Shown here: piece after piece, positions 12,162-22,718 of the stretch
Layout of the letters: every line of letters starts with the position of its first letter
Position numbering within the stretch: the first letter of the stretch is position 1
Assembly (NCBI RefSeq): GCF_029784155.1
Contig: NC_073692.1
Location: forward strand, 420,629,440-420,693,439
Length of the DNA: 64,000 nucleotides
DNA from: Uranotaenia lowii
Lineage: Eukaryota > Arthropoda > Insecta > Diptera > Culicidae
Reading direction: 5' to 3'
Program-made: the position numbers and the translations under genes
The notes under the pieces: model-generated
Databases searched by the model: none
What the model saw: the letters and a program-made list of their open reading frames with translations, nothing else
Told to the model about the DNA's origin: nothing

Positions 12162-15100
12162 TACTGATGTTATGAAATCGCTTGGTACATCTTTGTACCT
12201 GAAAATGATCACATTTTCATATGTGATGAAAGAAATTAGAGAAACATGAACTATCAAAGAACGAAAGAACATAAGCCGTAAATATCATGAAAATTTCGAA
12301 AAAGATACAACGGCTCACCGACAGGACTTGAACCTGCAATCTCCGCTTCGGTACAACGGCGCGTTAGCCAATTCCACCACGGTGAACGTGATGGAACCGG
12401 CGAACACGAGCAATCGAGCTCTGCCGGTCAACTGCTGGACCTTCTATCGAAACACCATGTATATCCCGCATGTGATCTTTCCCTCTATTGATCTCTCTCG
12501 TTTCTCTAACCCCACCCATCGACTCGGGATTTTAGCCGAGCGAGCACATGGTCGATTGCTTCGGGTTTGCCGCAACTTACGGTCAGATGAAGAAGCAATC
12601 AGTGCCGCTCAAGGTTCCGAGCAGACCAGTTACACAGGGAGGTGTTGCTCTGTTAAAATCAATACTGATGTTATGAAATCGCTTGGTACATCTTTGTACC
12701 TGAAAATGATCACATTTTCATATGTGATGAAAGAAATTAGAGAAACATGAACTATCAAAGAACGAAAGAACATAAGCCGTAAATATCATGAAAATTTCGA
12801 AAAAGATACAACGGCTCACCGACAGGACTTGAACCTGCAATCTCCGCTTCGGTACAACGGCGCGTTAGCCAATTCCACCACGGTGAACGTGATGGAACCG
12901 GCGAACACGAGCAATCGAGCTCTGCCGGTCAACTGCTGGACCTTCTATCGAAACACCATGTATATCCCGCATGTGATCTTTCCCTCTATTGATCTCTCTC
13001 GTTTCTCTAACCCCACCCATCGACTCGGGATTTTAGCCGAGCGAGCACATGGTCGATTGCTTCGGGTTTGCCGCAACTTACGGTCAGATGAAGAAGCAAT
13101 CAGTGCCGCTCAAGGTTCCGAGCAGACCAGTTACACAGGGAGGTGTTGCTCTGTTGAAATCAATACTGATGTTATGAAATCGCTTGGTACATCTTTGTAC
13201 CTGAAAATGATCACATTTTCATATGTGATGAAAGAAATTAGAGAAACATGAACTATCAAAGAACGAAAGAACATAAGCCGTAAATATCATGAAAATTTCG
13301 AAAAAGATACAACGACTCACCGACAGGACTTGAACCTGCAATCTCCGCTTCGGTACAACGGCGCGTTAGCCAATTCCACCACGGTGAACGTGATGGAACC
13401 GGCGAACACGAGCAATCGAGCTCTGCCGGTCAACTGCTGGACCTTCTATCGAAACACCATGTATATCCCGCATGTGATCTTTCCCTCTATTGATCTCTCT
13501 CGTTTCTCTAACCCCACCCATCGACTCGGGATTTTAGCCGAGCGAGCACATGGTCGATTGCTTCGGGTTTGCCGCAACTTACGGTCAGATGAAGAAGCAA
13601 TCAGTGCCGCTCAAGGTTCCGAGCAGACCAGTTACACAGGGAGGTGTTGCTCTGTTGAAATCAATACTGATGTTATGAAATCGCTTGGTACATCTTTGTA
13701 CCTGAAAATGATCACATTTTCATATGTGATGAAAGAAATTAGAGAAACATGAACTATCAAAGAACGAAAGAACATAAGCCGTAAATATCATGAAAATTTC
13801 GAAAAAGATACAACGGCTCACCGACAGGACTTGAACCTGCAATCTCCGCTTCGGTACAACGGCGCGTTAGCCAATTCCACCACGGTGAACGTGATGGAAC
13901 CGGCGAACACGAGCAATCGAGCTCTGCCGGTCAACTGCTGGACCTTCTATCGAAACACCATGTATATCCCGCATGTGATCTTTCCCTCTATTGATCTCTC
14001 TCGTTTCTCTAACCCCACCCATCGACTCGGGATTTTAGCCGAGCGAGCACATGGTCGATTGCTTCGGGTTTGCCGCAACTTACGGTCAGATGAAGAAGCA
14101 ATCAGTGCCGCTCAAGGTTCCGAGCAGACCAGTTACACAGGGAGGTGTTGCTCTGTTGAAATCAATACTGATGTTATGAAATCGCTTGGTACATCTTTGT
14201 ACCTGAAAATGATCACATTTTCATATGTGATGAAAGAAATTAGAGAAACATGAACTATCAAAGAACGAAAGAACATAAGCCGTAAATATCATGAAAATTT
14301 CGAAAAAGATACAACGGCTCACCGACAGGACTTGAACCTGCAATCTCCGCTTCGGTACAACGGCGCGTTAGCCAATTCCACCACGGTGAACGTGATGGAA
14401 CCGGCGAACACGAGCAATCGAGCTCTGCCGGTCAACTGCTGGACCTTCTATCGAAACACCATGTATATCCCGCATGTGATCTTTCCCTCTATTGATCTCT
14501 CTCGTTTCTCTAACCCCACCCATCGACTCGGGATTTTAGCCGAGCGAGCACATGGTCGATTGCTTCGGGTTTGCCGCAACTTACGGTCAGATGAAGAAGC
14601 AATCAGTGCCGCTCAAGGTTCCGAGCAGACCAGTTACACAGGGAGGTGTTGCTCTGTTGAAATCAATACTGATGTTATGAAATCGCTTGGTACATCTTTG
14701 TACCTGAAAATGATCACATTTTCATATGTGATGAAAGAAATTAGAGAAACATGAACTATCAAAGAACGAAAGAACATAAGCCGTAAATATCATGAAAATT
14801 TCGAAAAAGATACAACGGCTCACCGACAGGACTTGAACCTGCAATCTCCGCTTCGGTACAACGGCGCGTTAGCCAATTCCACCACGGTGAACGTGATGGA
14901 ACCGGCGAACACGAGCAATCGAGCTCTGCCGGTCAACTGCTGGACCTTCTATCGAAACACCATGTATATCCCGCATGTGATCTTTCCCTCTATTGATCTC
15001 TCTCGTTTCTCTAACCCCACCCATCGACTCGGGATTTTAGCCGAGCGAGCACATGGTCGATTGCTTCGGGTTTGCCGCAACTTACGGTCAGATGAAGAAG

Positions 15101-16153
15101 CAATCAGTGCCGCTCAAGGTTCCGAGCAGACCAGTTACACAGGGAGGTGTTGCTCTGTTGAAATCAATACTGATGTTATGAAATCGCTTGGTACATCTTT
15201 GTACCTGAAAATGATCACATTTTCATATGTGATGAAAGAAATTAGAGAAACATGAACTATCAAAGAACGAAAGAACATAAGCCGTAAATATCATGAAAAT
15301 TTCGAAAAAGATACAACGGCTCACCGACAGGACTTGAACCTGCAATCTCCGCTTCGGTACAACGGCGCGTTAGCCAATTCCACCACGGTGAACGTGATGG
15401 AACCGGCGAACACGAGCAATCGAGCTCTGCCGGTCAACTGCTGGACCTTCTATCGAAACACCATGTATATCCCGCATGTGATCTTTCCCTCTATTGATCT
15501 CTCTCGTTTCTCTAACCCCACCCATCGACTCGGGATTTTAGCCGAGCGAGCACATGGTCGATTGCTTCGGGTTTGCCGCAACTTACGGTCAGATGAAGAA
15601 GCAATCAGTGCCGCTCAAGGTTCCGAGCAGACCAGTTACACAGGGAGGTGTTGCTCTGTTGAAATCAATACTGATGTTATGAAATCGCTTGGTACATCTT
15701 TGTACCTGAAAATGATCACATTTTCATATGTGATGAAAGAAATTAGAGAAACATGAACTATCAAAGAACGAAAGAACATAAGCCGTAAATATCATGAAAA
15801 TTTCGAAAAAGATACAACGGCTCACCGACAGGACTTGAACCTGCAATCTCCGCTTCGGTACAACGGCGCGTTAGCCAATTCCACCACGGTGAACGTGATG
15901 GAACCGGCGAACACGAGCAATCGAGCTCTGCCGGTCAACTGCTGGACCTTCTATCGAAACACCATGTATATCCCGCATGTGATCTTTCCCTCTATTGATC
16001 TCTCTCGTTTCTCTAACCCCACCCATTGACTCGGGATTTTAGCCGAGCGAGCACATGGTCGATTGCTTCGGGTTTGCCGCAACTTACGGTCAGATGAAGA
16101 AGCAATCAGTGCCGCTCAAGGTTCCGAGCAGACCAGTTACACAGGGAGGTGTT
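12162..16153 (-). repeat. eight tandem 501-bp units, each with a tRNA-like cassette
   Basis: The unit starts TACTGATGTTATG at 12162 and recurs every 501 bp. The eighth unit is truncated at GGGAGGTGTT (16153). Copies are almost identical: I saw only single substitutions (A for G near 12657, A near 13315, T near 16026). On the minus strand each unit reads about 275 bp of leader, a tRNA-like segment, a T5 tract, and a 150-bp body. The tRNA-like segments are at 12313-12386, 12814-12887, 13315-13388, 13816-13889, 14317-14390, 14818-14891, 15319-15392 and 15820-15893. The body carries two adjacent hairpins: GGTACA/TGTACC and ATCACA/TGTGAT. Diverged copies of body plus tRNA 3' end at 26655-26765 and 48356-48535 show that the cassette is a dispersed SINE-like family. 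The 140-codon plus-strand frame repeated in each unit is antisense to the tRNA and is not treated as a gene. Confidence 0.93.
12313..12386 (-). tRNA. tRNA-like cassette of array unit 1 (Arg-like T arm)
   Basis: Read on the minus strand this folds as a cloverleaf: a 7-bp acceptor stem TTCACCG/CGGTGAG with one wobble, a D arm with one mismatch, a 5-bp anticodon stem CCGTT/AGCGG around the loop GTACCGA (T33 present, nominal anticodon ACC), a 5-nt variable loop, and a T stem GCAGG/CCTGT around TTCAAGT. The A box TGGTGGAATTGG and B box GGTTCAAGTCC are full Pol III matches, and T5 follows 9-10 nt after the 3' end. The T arm and variable region look like arginine tRNAs. ACC would read a glycine codon and is not a usual eukaryotic anticodon, so this is probably a tRNA-derived transcription unit, not a working tRNA. 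Confidence 0.7.
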
Positions 16154-16597
16154 TCAACAGAGCAACACCTCCCTGTGTAACTGGTCTGCTCGGAACCTTG
16201 AGCGGCACTGATTGCTTCTTCATCTGACCGTAAGTTGCGGCAAACCCGAAGCAATCGACCATGTGCTCGCTCGGCTAAAATCCCGAGTCGATGGGTGGGG
16301 TTAGAGAAACGAGAGAGATCAATAGAGGGAAAGATCACATGCGGGATATACATGGTGTTTCGATAGAAGGTCCAGCAGTTGACCGGCAGAGCTCGATTGC
16401 TCGTGTTCGCCGGTTCCATCACGTTCACCGTGGTGGAATTGGCTAACGCGCCGTTGTACCGAAGCGGAGATTGCAGGTTCAAGTCCTGTCGGTGAGCCGT
16501 TGTATCTTTTTCGAAATTTTCATGATATTTACGGCTTATGTTCTTTCGTTCTTTGATAGTTCATGTTTCTCTAATTTCTTTCATCACATATGAAAAT
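15720..16597. repeat. 434-bp-arm palindrome closing the array
   Basis: The truncated eighth unit (arm 15720-16153) is followed by a 10-nt spacer, TCAACAGAGC (16154-16163), and then its reverse complement (16164-16597). The only mismatch I saw is near 16026, where the eighth unit has T and the inverted copy keeps the standard base. A transcript through it would form a nearly perfect long hairpin. Confidence 0.92.
16424..16497 (+). tRNA. tRNA-like cassette of the inverted terminal copy
   Basis: The same cloverleaf as in the tandem units but on the plus strand: A box at 16431-16442, B box at 16476-16486, and Pol III terminator TTTTT at 16507-16511. It faces away from the array, so Pol III transcripts from it and from unit 8 would diverge from the palindrome centre. 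Confidence 0.7.
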
Positions 16598-16606
16598 AAA
16601 AATCCT
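16596..16606. repeat. 11-bp direct repeat flanking the array (right)
   Basis: ATAAAAATCCT, identical to 12151-12161. Its first two bases overlap the last two of the inverted copy, a 2-nt microhomology. Confidence 0.6.
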
Positions 16607-17292
16607 CCTTTTTTTCTTTTCTACAATTATCGGATTCTTTTCTTAATCGTAATGATTCGGATATATAACTCCTACTGTTTCTCGAAAAATAAAATAAAAC
16701 ATTATTTTGGTTTTTTTGTGCCGAGTTTTATCTTCATAATTTAAAACAAAAAACCTTTTTCAGTGAATGTTGTACTGTCTGCCTTCGGAGCAATCACACT
16801 ATCCTTTTACCATCGTTCTTAAGCGGCTGTTACCGGTGGAGGGTCTGTCCAACCACATCCGGCAGGAGGATTGAATTTGAGGCTAACCATCGAGCAATGT
16901 ATCATTGGTTGAAGTCTTCTGCGTTTGGAGGTTCTTATACTACAAACCTTGCCGAAGTGCTGCGTCTGTGGCTGTGATTCCGTCACAATCAAAATATCAT
17001 CAACGGAACTGGTTGGAAATAATCGGCTTCTATTTCGCTTGTCAAACGTATTTCTCCTGAAATAAAAGAATTCCGAAAAACCGAACCGAAAATTTCGACA
17101 TCCGCCAATGCATCGAATTAAAACAAACTTTTGGTTGCTATGTTTCTTGACGCTGTATTGTGCGGCGGCCTTAAGATGTCTCTTGACGCTGAATTGTGAT
17201 GCAAAAATCGTCGGGTGCGTCGCGTCCGCGTTTTAGTACTTATCGACCGCGTTGACAGCTGACGTGACGCGACGACCGACGCTGTATTGTGT

Positions 17293-19036
17293 TTCTGCCT
17301 TTAGTGGTGCAAGGACTAATGCAAGAATGCCGCTGAAAAACCGAGCAGGTCAGCTGCTGACAGATCGAACAGATCAGCTCAAGCGTTGGACTGAGCATTT
17401 TGATCAACTTTTTCGAGTTACAAATAGCAATGGCCAACAGAACCCGCAGCTCGAGGCGCCCACAGTAAGTCGCATTAATGGCGTCAACTCGGAAGCGCCC
17501 TCGCTGGCTGAAATAGAAGCGGCAATCAAGGACATGAAATCCAACAAAGCGCCTGGAATCGATTGCATTCTTGCTGAAATGCTCAAAGCCGACCCTGCCT
17601 TGTCAGCACAAATGTTGCACCGTCTATTCGCTGACATTTGGGATACTGCAACATTCCCGGCCGACTGGATGCAGGGTATCCTCGTAAAGGTCCCAAAGAA
17701 AGGAGACCTAACAGAGTGCGGTAACTGGCGTGGCATAACTTTGATCTGTACAACCCTCAAAGTACTCTGCAAAGTGATCCTGAACAGGATCCAGGAGAAA
17801 ATCGACGCTACACTCCGACGGCAACAAGCTGGATTCCGATCCGGACGATCATGTGTGGACCACATCACAACGCTACGAATAATACTGGAACAAATCAACG
17901 AATTCCAGGACTCTCTTCTGCTGGTGTTCGTTGATTTCGAAAAAGCATTTGACCGACTGAACCACGAAAACATCTGGGCTGCTCTTAGACGACGAGGGGT
18001 CCCAGAGAAACTAGTCCATCTCATCGAAGCACAGTACGAGGCATTTTCGTGCAAGGTCTTGCACGACGGTGTCTTGTCCGAACCAATCCCGGTAACTGCT
18101 GGAGTGAGACAAGGATGTATTTTGTCACCGCTGCTTTTTCTCATCGTAATGGATGAGATCTTGACTGGATCGATTGACTGTAGACCAAACCGAGGATTGC
18201 AGTGGAATCCTTCAACCATGGAGCAACTGAACGACCTTGACCTGGCAGACGATATTGTTTTGCTCGCCCAAACACAACAAGACATGCAGAGCAAACTCGA
18301 CGACCTCACCGAAAGTTCCAAGGCAGCAGGTCTCAAAATCAATGTCGGAAAGACCAAGTCGATGGAAATCAATACAGAAAATCGTTCCAATTTCGTGGTA
18401 GCTGGACAACAGGTTGAGACAGTGGAGTGCTTCCAGTATCTTGGTAGCCAGATTACGCCTGATGGTGGGACCAAGAAGGACATCGAGACCCGGATCAGAA
18501 AAGCCCGATTTGCGTTTGCGAGTCTCCGAAACATCTGGCGGTCACGCCAGATCTCTCTACGAACTAAGATCCGAATCTTCAACTCAAACGTCAAATCCGT
18601 ATTGCTGTACGGGTGTGAAACTTGGTGCACATATGCGGTGACGACGCGAAAACTGCAAGTTTTTGTGAATCGCTGCCTGCGGAACACCATCCACGCTTGG
18701 TGGCCTGGCAACTGGATCTCAAACGTTGAACTTCATCGCCGGTGTCATCAAAAGGCGCTAGAAATCGAGATTCGGGAACGTAAGTGGAGATGGATTGGGC
18801 ACACGCTGCGAAGAGATGAAAACGAGATTTGCAGAGAGGCGCTTGACTGGAATCCAGATGGGCATCGAAGAAGCGGCAGGCCCAAAAGCTCGTGGCGGCG
18901 AAGTCTAGCCGCTGAAATCCGCACAGTTGACGAGAACCTCGGCTGGCAGCAAGTGAAGACGCTGGCTCCGGATCGCCAGCAGTGGAGATCTTTTATCTCA
19001 GCCCTATGCGCCGGTCAATCGGCGCTGGACCCTTAG
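17293..19036 (+). pseudogene. RTE-like LINE reverse transcriptase (3' part of ORF2)
   Basis: The reverse transcriptase copies its own RNA at a nicked target site. The frame is intact from FSGARTNARMPLKN to the stop at 19034-19036. Visible blocks: NKAPGIDCILAEML, GNWRGITLICTTLKVLCK, QAGFRSGRSCVDHI, motif A VFVDFEKAFDRL with its catalytic Asp, motif B GVRQGCILSPLLF, motif C DLADDIVLL with the two catalytic Asp (LADD where Y/FADD is usual), thumb ECFQYLGSQITPDGG, and the C-terminal WRWIGHTLRR...GRPKSSWRR block typical of RTE/JAM-type elements. It has lost its start and endonuclease, so it cannot act as a gene. The in-frame ATG at 17252 lies in the inserted TIR element and is not a real start. 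Confidence 0.9.
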
Positions 19037-19049
19037 GTTAGGTTAGGTA
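19034..19049 (+). repeat. short TTAGG tandem at the LINE 3' end
   Basis: About three TTAGG copies directly follow the last codon of the reverse transcriptase frame. This is read as the LINE 3' tail, not telomeric DNA. Confidence 0.75.
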
Positions 19050-22000
19050 GTATGTGTCAACAATAAACAAATGCCACTTATTTTTTATATGAGATTTTGC
19101 ACAACAAGCGCAACCTAAATTGAAGAAAAGTTATGATCAAAATAGAAGATATTATTTTTTTACGTTTAGCATTACGTAAACTATTGCTGAAAACTTACAT
19201 CAAATATAACCCTCCGATTATGGGAAAATTTGACCTGTTGTTTGTATGATTCATTGTGTAGTTATTTTGTTCTAGTTTCTTAATGATTCAAAATTCAGTA
19301 GATATTTTCTACGAGGTTATCTGTAGTTGGTTCCAAATGAACCAAAAACTGACTTCTACGAAAAATGTTGAAAAGATTTCTATTTGTCTACTTTTCCCGA
19401 TTTTGATAAACTAGGAAATTTCAATGAATATGAAGGGTTTCAACCAAAATTAATTTTTCGATATTTTTTTAAAAAAAATTAATTCATTTTTAAGGCTTCA
19501 ACAAATAGGAAATCGTCCCAATGTCTGCTTTCAGGTGCTTCTTTGTAATTTGAGTTTTGATTTTATTGGTCTTCAGAAATCGACCTTAAAGGCAAAAAAC
19601 TCTTAAAAAATGGGTGTTTTGCACCAAAGATAGATTTTGATAGATTGGATTTTTTCTGTCAAATACTCATACAGTTTTTGTGAAAATAATTTTATGATAA
19701 AAAAAAGTCCAAATAGTAGATTTTCGAAAACGGGCGGGGTTAATGCGCATATTTATGTATTTAGCTATATTTCAGTTCTACTTGCTTTATTTTTGTAAAA
19801 TCTAGTTGAACATAGTAGAAACACATGTTAAGTATGATAAGTTGAAATTGCAGCGAAATTTTAAATATCACTAGTTCCTTTTCATAAAATATATTTAGGG
19901 ATGGCCATATTTCATTGTACTATTTTGTTCGTATCATATTTTTATCAGATCAGTATTAAGCCCTCCTTCACTGTAAGGTTGTAATTAGAGCTGATTTAAT
20001 GTTTCGATGATGAAAAGTAAAATATTTTTATGACTAATTAATTTTTTTTCTCGAAAGAGACATTTAACCTACCTGATGATTCAAAACTTGTCTCGTATTT
20101 CAATATTTTATCGTTTATAACATTGCTATAAACTTCAATTGGTTGAATTTCTGATTTTAAGATAAATTAGGAAGAAAAACCATCGACATTTTTGTTTACA
20201 GATCATTTAAGAATAATATTTTAACAAAGCTGTTAGAAATCTTGTTAAAATCATAAATTTTTGTTTGCTTTGAATAACAAAAAAACATTTCATGCCATGT
20301 GTTAAAATCGCATTATCATCAAACTGCACTGGTTAGATATGTTGATCTATCAACCAATTTGTCAATCGGCTATATGTGCATATTACCCAATATGCTCATT
20401 TAAGAACACATTCCTTATTGTACTTATATAAATATGAGTTTGGATTTACCTTTAAGCGACAAAATTTACGCTTTTATGATGGGAAAAAAAATTGAGAAAA
20501 AATATTTTTACTAACTATTTGTCATTTCTTTGAATTTAGTATAAACAGTTTCTTTTTGTCTTCAAATGGAACTTTAATTCATCATGGTTCTTATCGGCAC
20601 AGCGGTTGAAAGCATAAGGCAACAAAATTTACATTTTTTATATGTGAACTGTCCCATGTGACTTTTGGGTCATTTTCATTTTTTTTTTTGCTGAAAACAA
20701 CCCCTTTTTTATCCCTTTTAACTTTCTAATAACAACACAAACTACTATCATTTATTTTAAACTTATAAAAAAAATCATCAAGGTGGTTGTCTCTATGTTG
20801 AAATTTCTACGCAAGAATGTCAAACTAGAGAATATTCTATAAAAAATCTATTTATTTTTTTTCAAAACTTCTCTTAAGATGGGGACATGTCCCGCTTTTT
20901 TGTTGAATGTCCCGCTGTCCCGCTATTTCCTCAAAATGTAGCGCTTTTTTCTTGGAAAACTTCTACAAAGTTCACTAACTTTCACTGGAAAAAATCAATA
21001 TTTAATCTCAATTGGAACTCATTGGTTCAACACAAAAAATCTTTCAAGTACGTCTTTTTTTCAAAATAAGCAGCATATATACAACAAAATACTAAATCTA
21101 CAGCTCTTAGCATTATAGTAACTTTCTGATTCAGTTAAGCGTTCTTGGAGCACGTTCAACCATTGATAGAAGAAAATATTTTTTAAATTGTTTCCAAATA
21201 ATGCAGGATTATAGAATTAAAGAGATTAATTTTTTCGCCGGGGTTTAAAATTGCCTTGTGTTATACAACACCTTTTCCGACATAATTGTCCAAAGAATAT
21301 AAAGATGGACGTTTTCTTGAGTTTTAAAATTTTTAAACAAATAACCAAACAAACATTTTTTATATAATTAACATAAAGATTGTTTACGCGTTACCAAATT
21401 TGCCGATTACATTTACATGTACGACTTGAAATATTTTCTCTCAAAAACGTGTTAACTTGCGAGCATATGGCAAAAAACCCTGTAAATAGAAGATGTGTAA
21501 GAAAAACTGCGCAAAATAAACCCGCGTAAACAAAACTTAGTGTTCTTTCTATGAAAAACTTTGGCTGATGATATATGTATAAGTTTATTCATACAATAAT
21601 ATAGGTTTTTGAGAGTTTCTTTTCTTCGCTTTTTTCGTGAAATGTTCCGTTTTTTTCTGAAAGTATCTGGCAAGCCTAGTTAAAACTGATGAATATAATG
21701 TTATTCAACGAAAAGATTACTCAAATAGAAGGTAGCGGACGAGCGAGGAGCCTTGAGGGATTTACTAAGAGAAATTTCCACAAACACCTTTTGATAGGCA
21801 CTACTTACAAGATCAATACCGAAAAACGGGGTAATTTTGACCAACAATAATTTTCTGCACATTATCATCAATAACTTAGTCTATAGTTTGAATTTTTGAA
21901 AACTGTTTTCTACACTTGAAAGTCTATTTATTGAGTATTAAATAGGCAAAATTTGGTTTGTATTTGAATTTTTTTTTTCTTTAAGTAAAAATTAAACTTC

Positions 22001-22332
22001 AAAATCCTAAAATTTCTATGTTTTCTAAGGCTCGAAAAAAAAAACAGCTCCCATGGTGATACCAAAAAGCATTTAGATGGAAACGGGTTGTTGAATGTGA
22101 AAGAACAGCTTTTTTCCTTTATTTATGTGTATTTTTAGTGCCATTTTTACAGTCATTTATTGATAATTTTTTTATATTTAAAAAATAAGGACGTTTTCCA
22201 AGAGTATGCCCGTATGGGACAAATGGGTAGGAACCCTGTCAAATGGTAAACTTTGAAGAAAAAATGAAAATGGAAATAGTGGGAGGGTCTAGAGGAATAT
22301 GTGAAGGTGAAATTTCATTTGTATGTTGTAGC

Positions 22333-22718
22333 CAAGGTTGCCGAAAAAAAATCTGTGTTTTTGAAAGAAAAAATTCTGAATTTCTGTGATTTTACCTAAA
22401 AATTCAATGATGGTTTTCTGTGATGCTTTTCCCTTTATTTTCATAGAAAATTGATGATAAATTGGGTCTTTTTCATATTTATGTATGGCAAAATCAATTA
22501 AAATTACATATCTCATCATACTTTTTTAATTTAAGGTAAAAAAGTCTAAATTTTGTATTGACTAAAAAATCATAATTTCGAAATCGATTCAAAATTCAAA
22601 AATTCTGTGAAATCTGTGAATTTTTCAAAATTCTGTTTTCTGTGACACAGATTCTTTGATGAAAATTTGCTCAAAATTCTGTGAAATTACAGATTTTTCT
22701 GTGATTTCGGCAACCTTG
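22333..22718. mobile_element. hAT-type MITE with perfect 8-bp target duplication
   Basis: A 386-bp element with TIR CAAGGTTGCCGAAA at the left and its inverse at 22705-22718. The octamer GTTGTAGC flanks both sides (22325-22332 and 22719-22726). The interior is rich in TCTGTGAA/ATTCTGTG phrases on both strands and has no coding frame. CA-starting TIRs plus an 8-bp duplication are the hAT signature. Confidence 0.88.

Larger units (their letters stand above)
11764..17291. mobile_element. TIR element inserted in the LINE, carrying a tandem array
   Basis: The left end has CACAATA and then GTCGGTCGTCGCGTCGCGTC. The right end is its near-exact inverse (GACGCGACGACCGACGCTG then TATTGTG), so the element is bounded by inverted repeats of at least 35 bp. 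Further in, AGTACTAAAACGCG recurs inverted (near 11875 and 17230). The right end also has two extra internal copies of GACGCTGTATTGTG-type sequence (about 17150 and 17190). An imperfect TTTCTCGCC/TTTCTGCC pair may be the target duplication, but the left boundary is ambiguous by about 5 bp. Without the 4.4-kb array the element would be only about 1.1 kb, with no transposase recognised, so it is non-autonomous. Confidence 0.72.
11330..19050 (+). mobile_element. 5'-truncated RTE-like LINE, split by a 5.5-kb insertion
   Basis: Two collinear parts of one non-LTR retrotransposon: 11330-11763 (linker between endonuclease and reverse transcriptase) and 17292-19050 (reverse transcriptase to 3' end). 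The apurinic-type endonuclease domain is absent, so the copy is 5'-truncated near 11330. After the stop codon the 3' end is a short TTAGG tandem (19034-19049), like the short tandem tails of RTE-type elements. No matching target duplication was found. The insertion at 11764-17291 interrupts the reading frame between ...YDISRR and FSGARTNAR.... Confidence 0.85.

Noticed and set aside
12328..16482. 140-codon frame repeated in every 501-bp unit (starts MNLQSPLRYNG)
   Set aside because: It lies antisense to the Pol III tRNA-like cassette and its body, recurs only because the DNA is tandemly repeated, and resembles no protein I know.
12162..16597. CRISPR-like array or ribosomal/5S repeat
   Set aside because: Units are 501 bp and identical throughout, with no short repeat/variable spacer pattern and no rRNA signature.
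17404..18711. 435-codon minus-strand frame
   Set aside because: Shadow of the reverse transcriptase frame on the opposite strand.
19034..19049. Interstitial telomere
   Set aside because: Only about three TTAGG units, placed exactly at the LINE 3' end.
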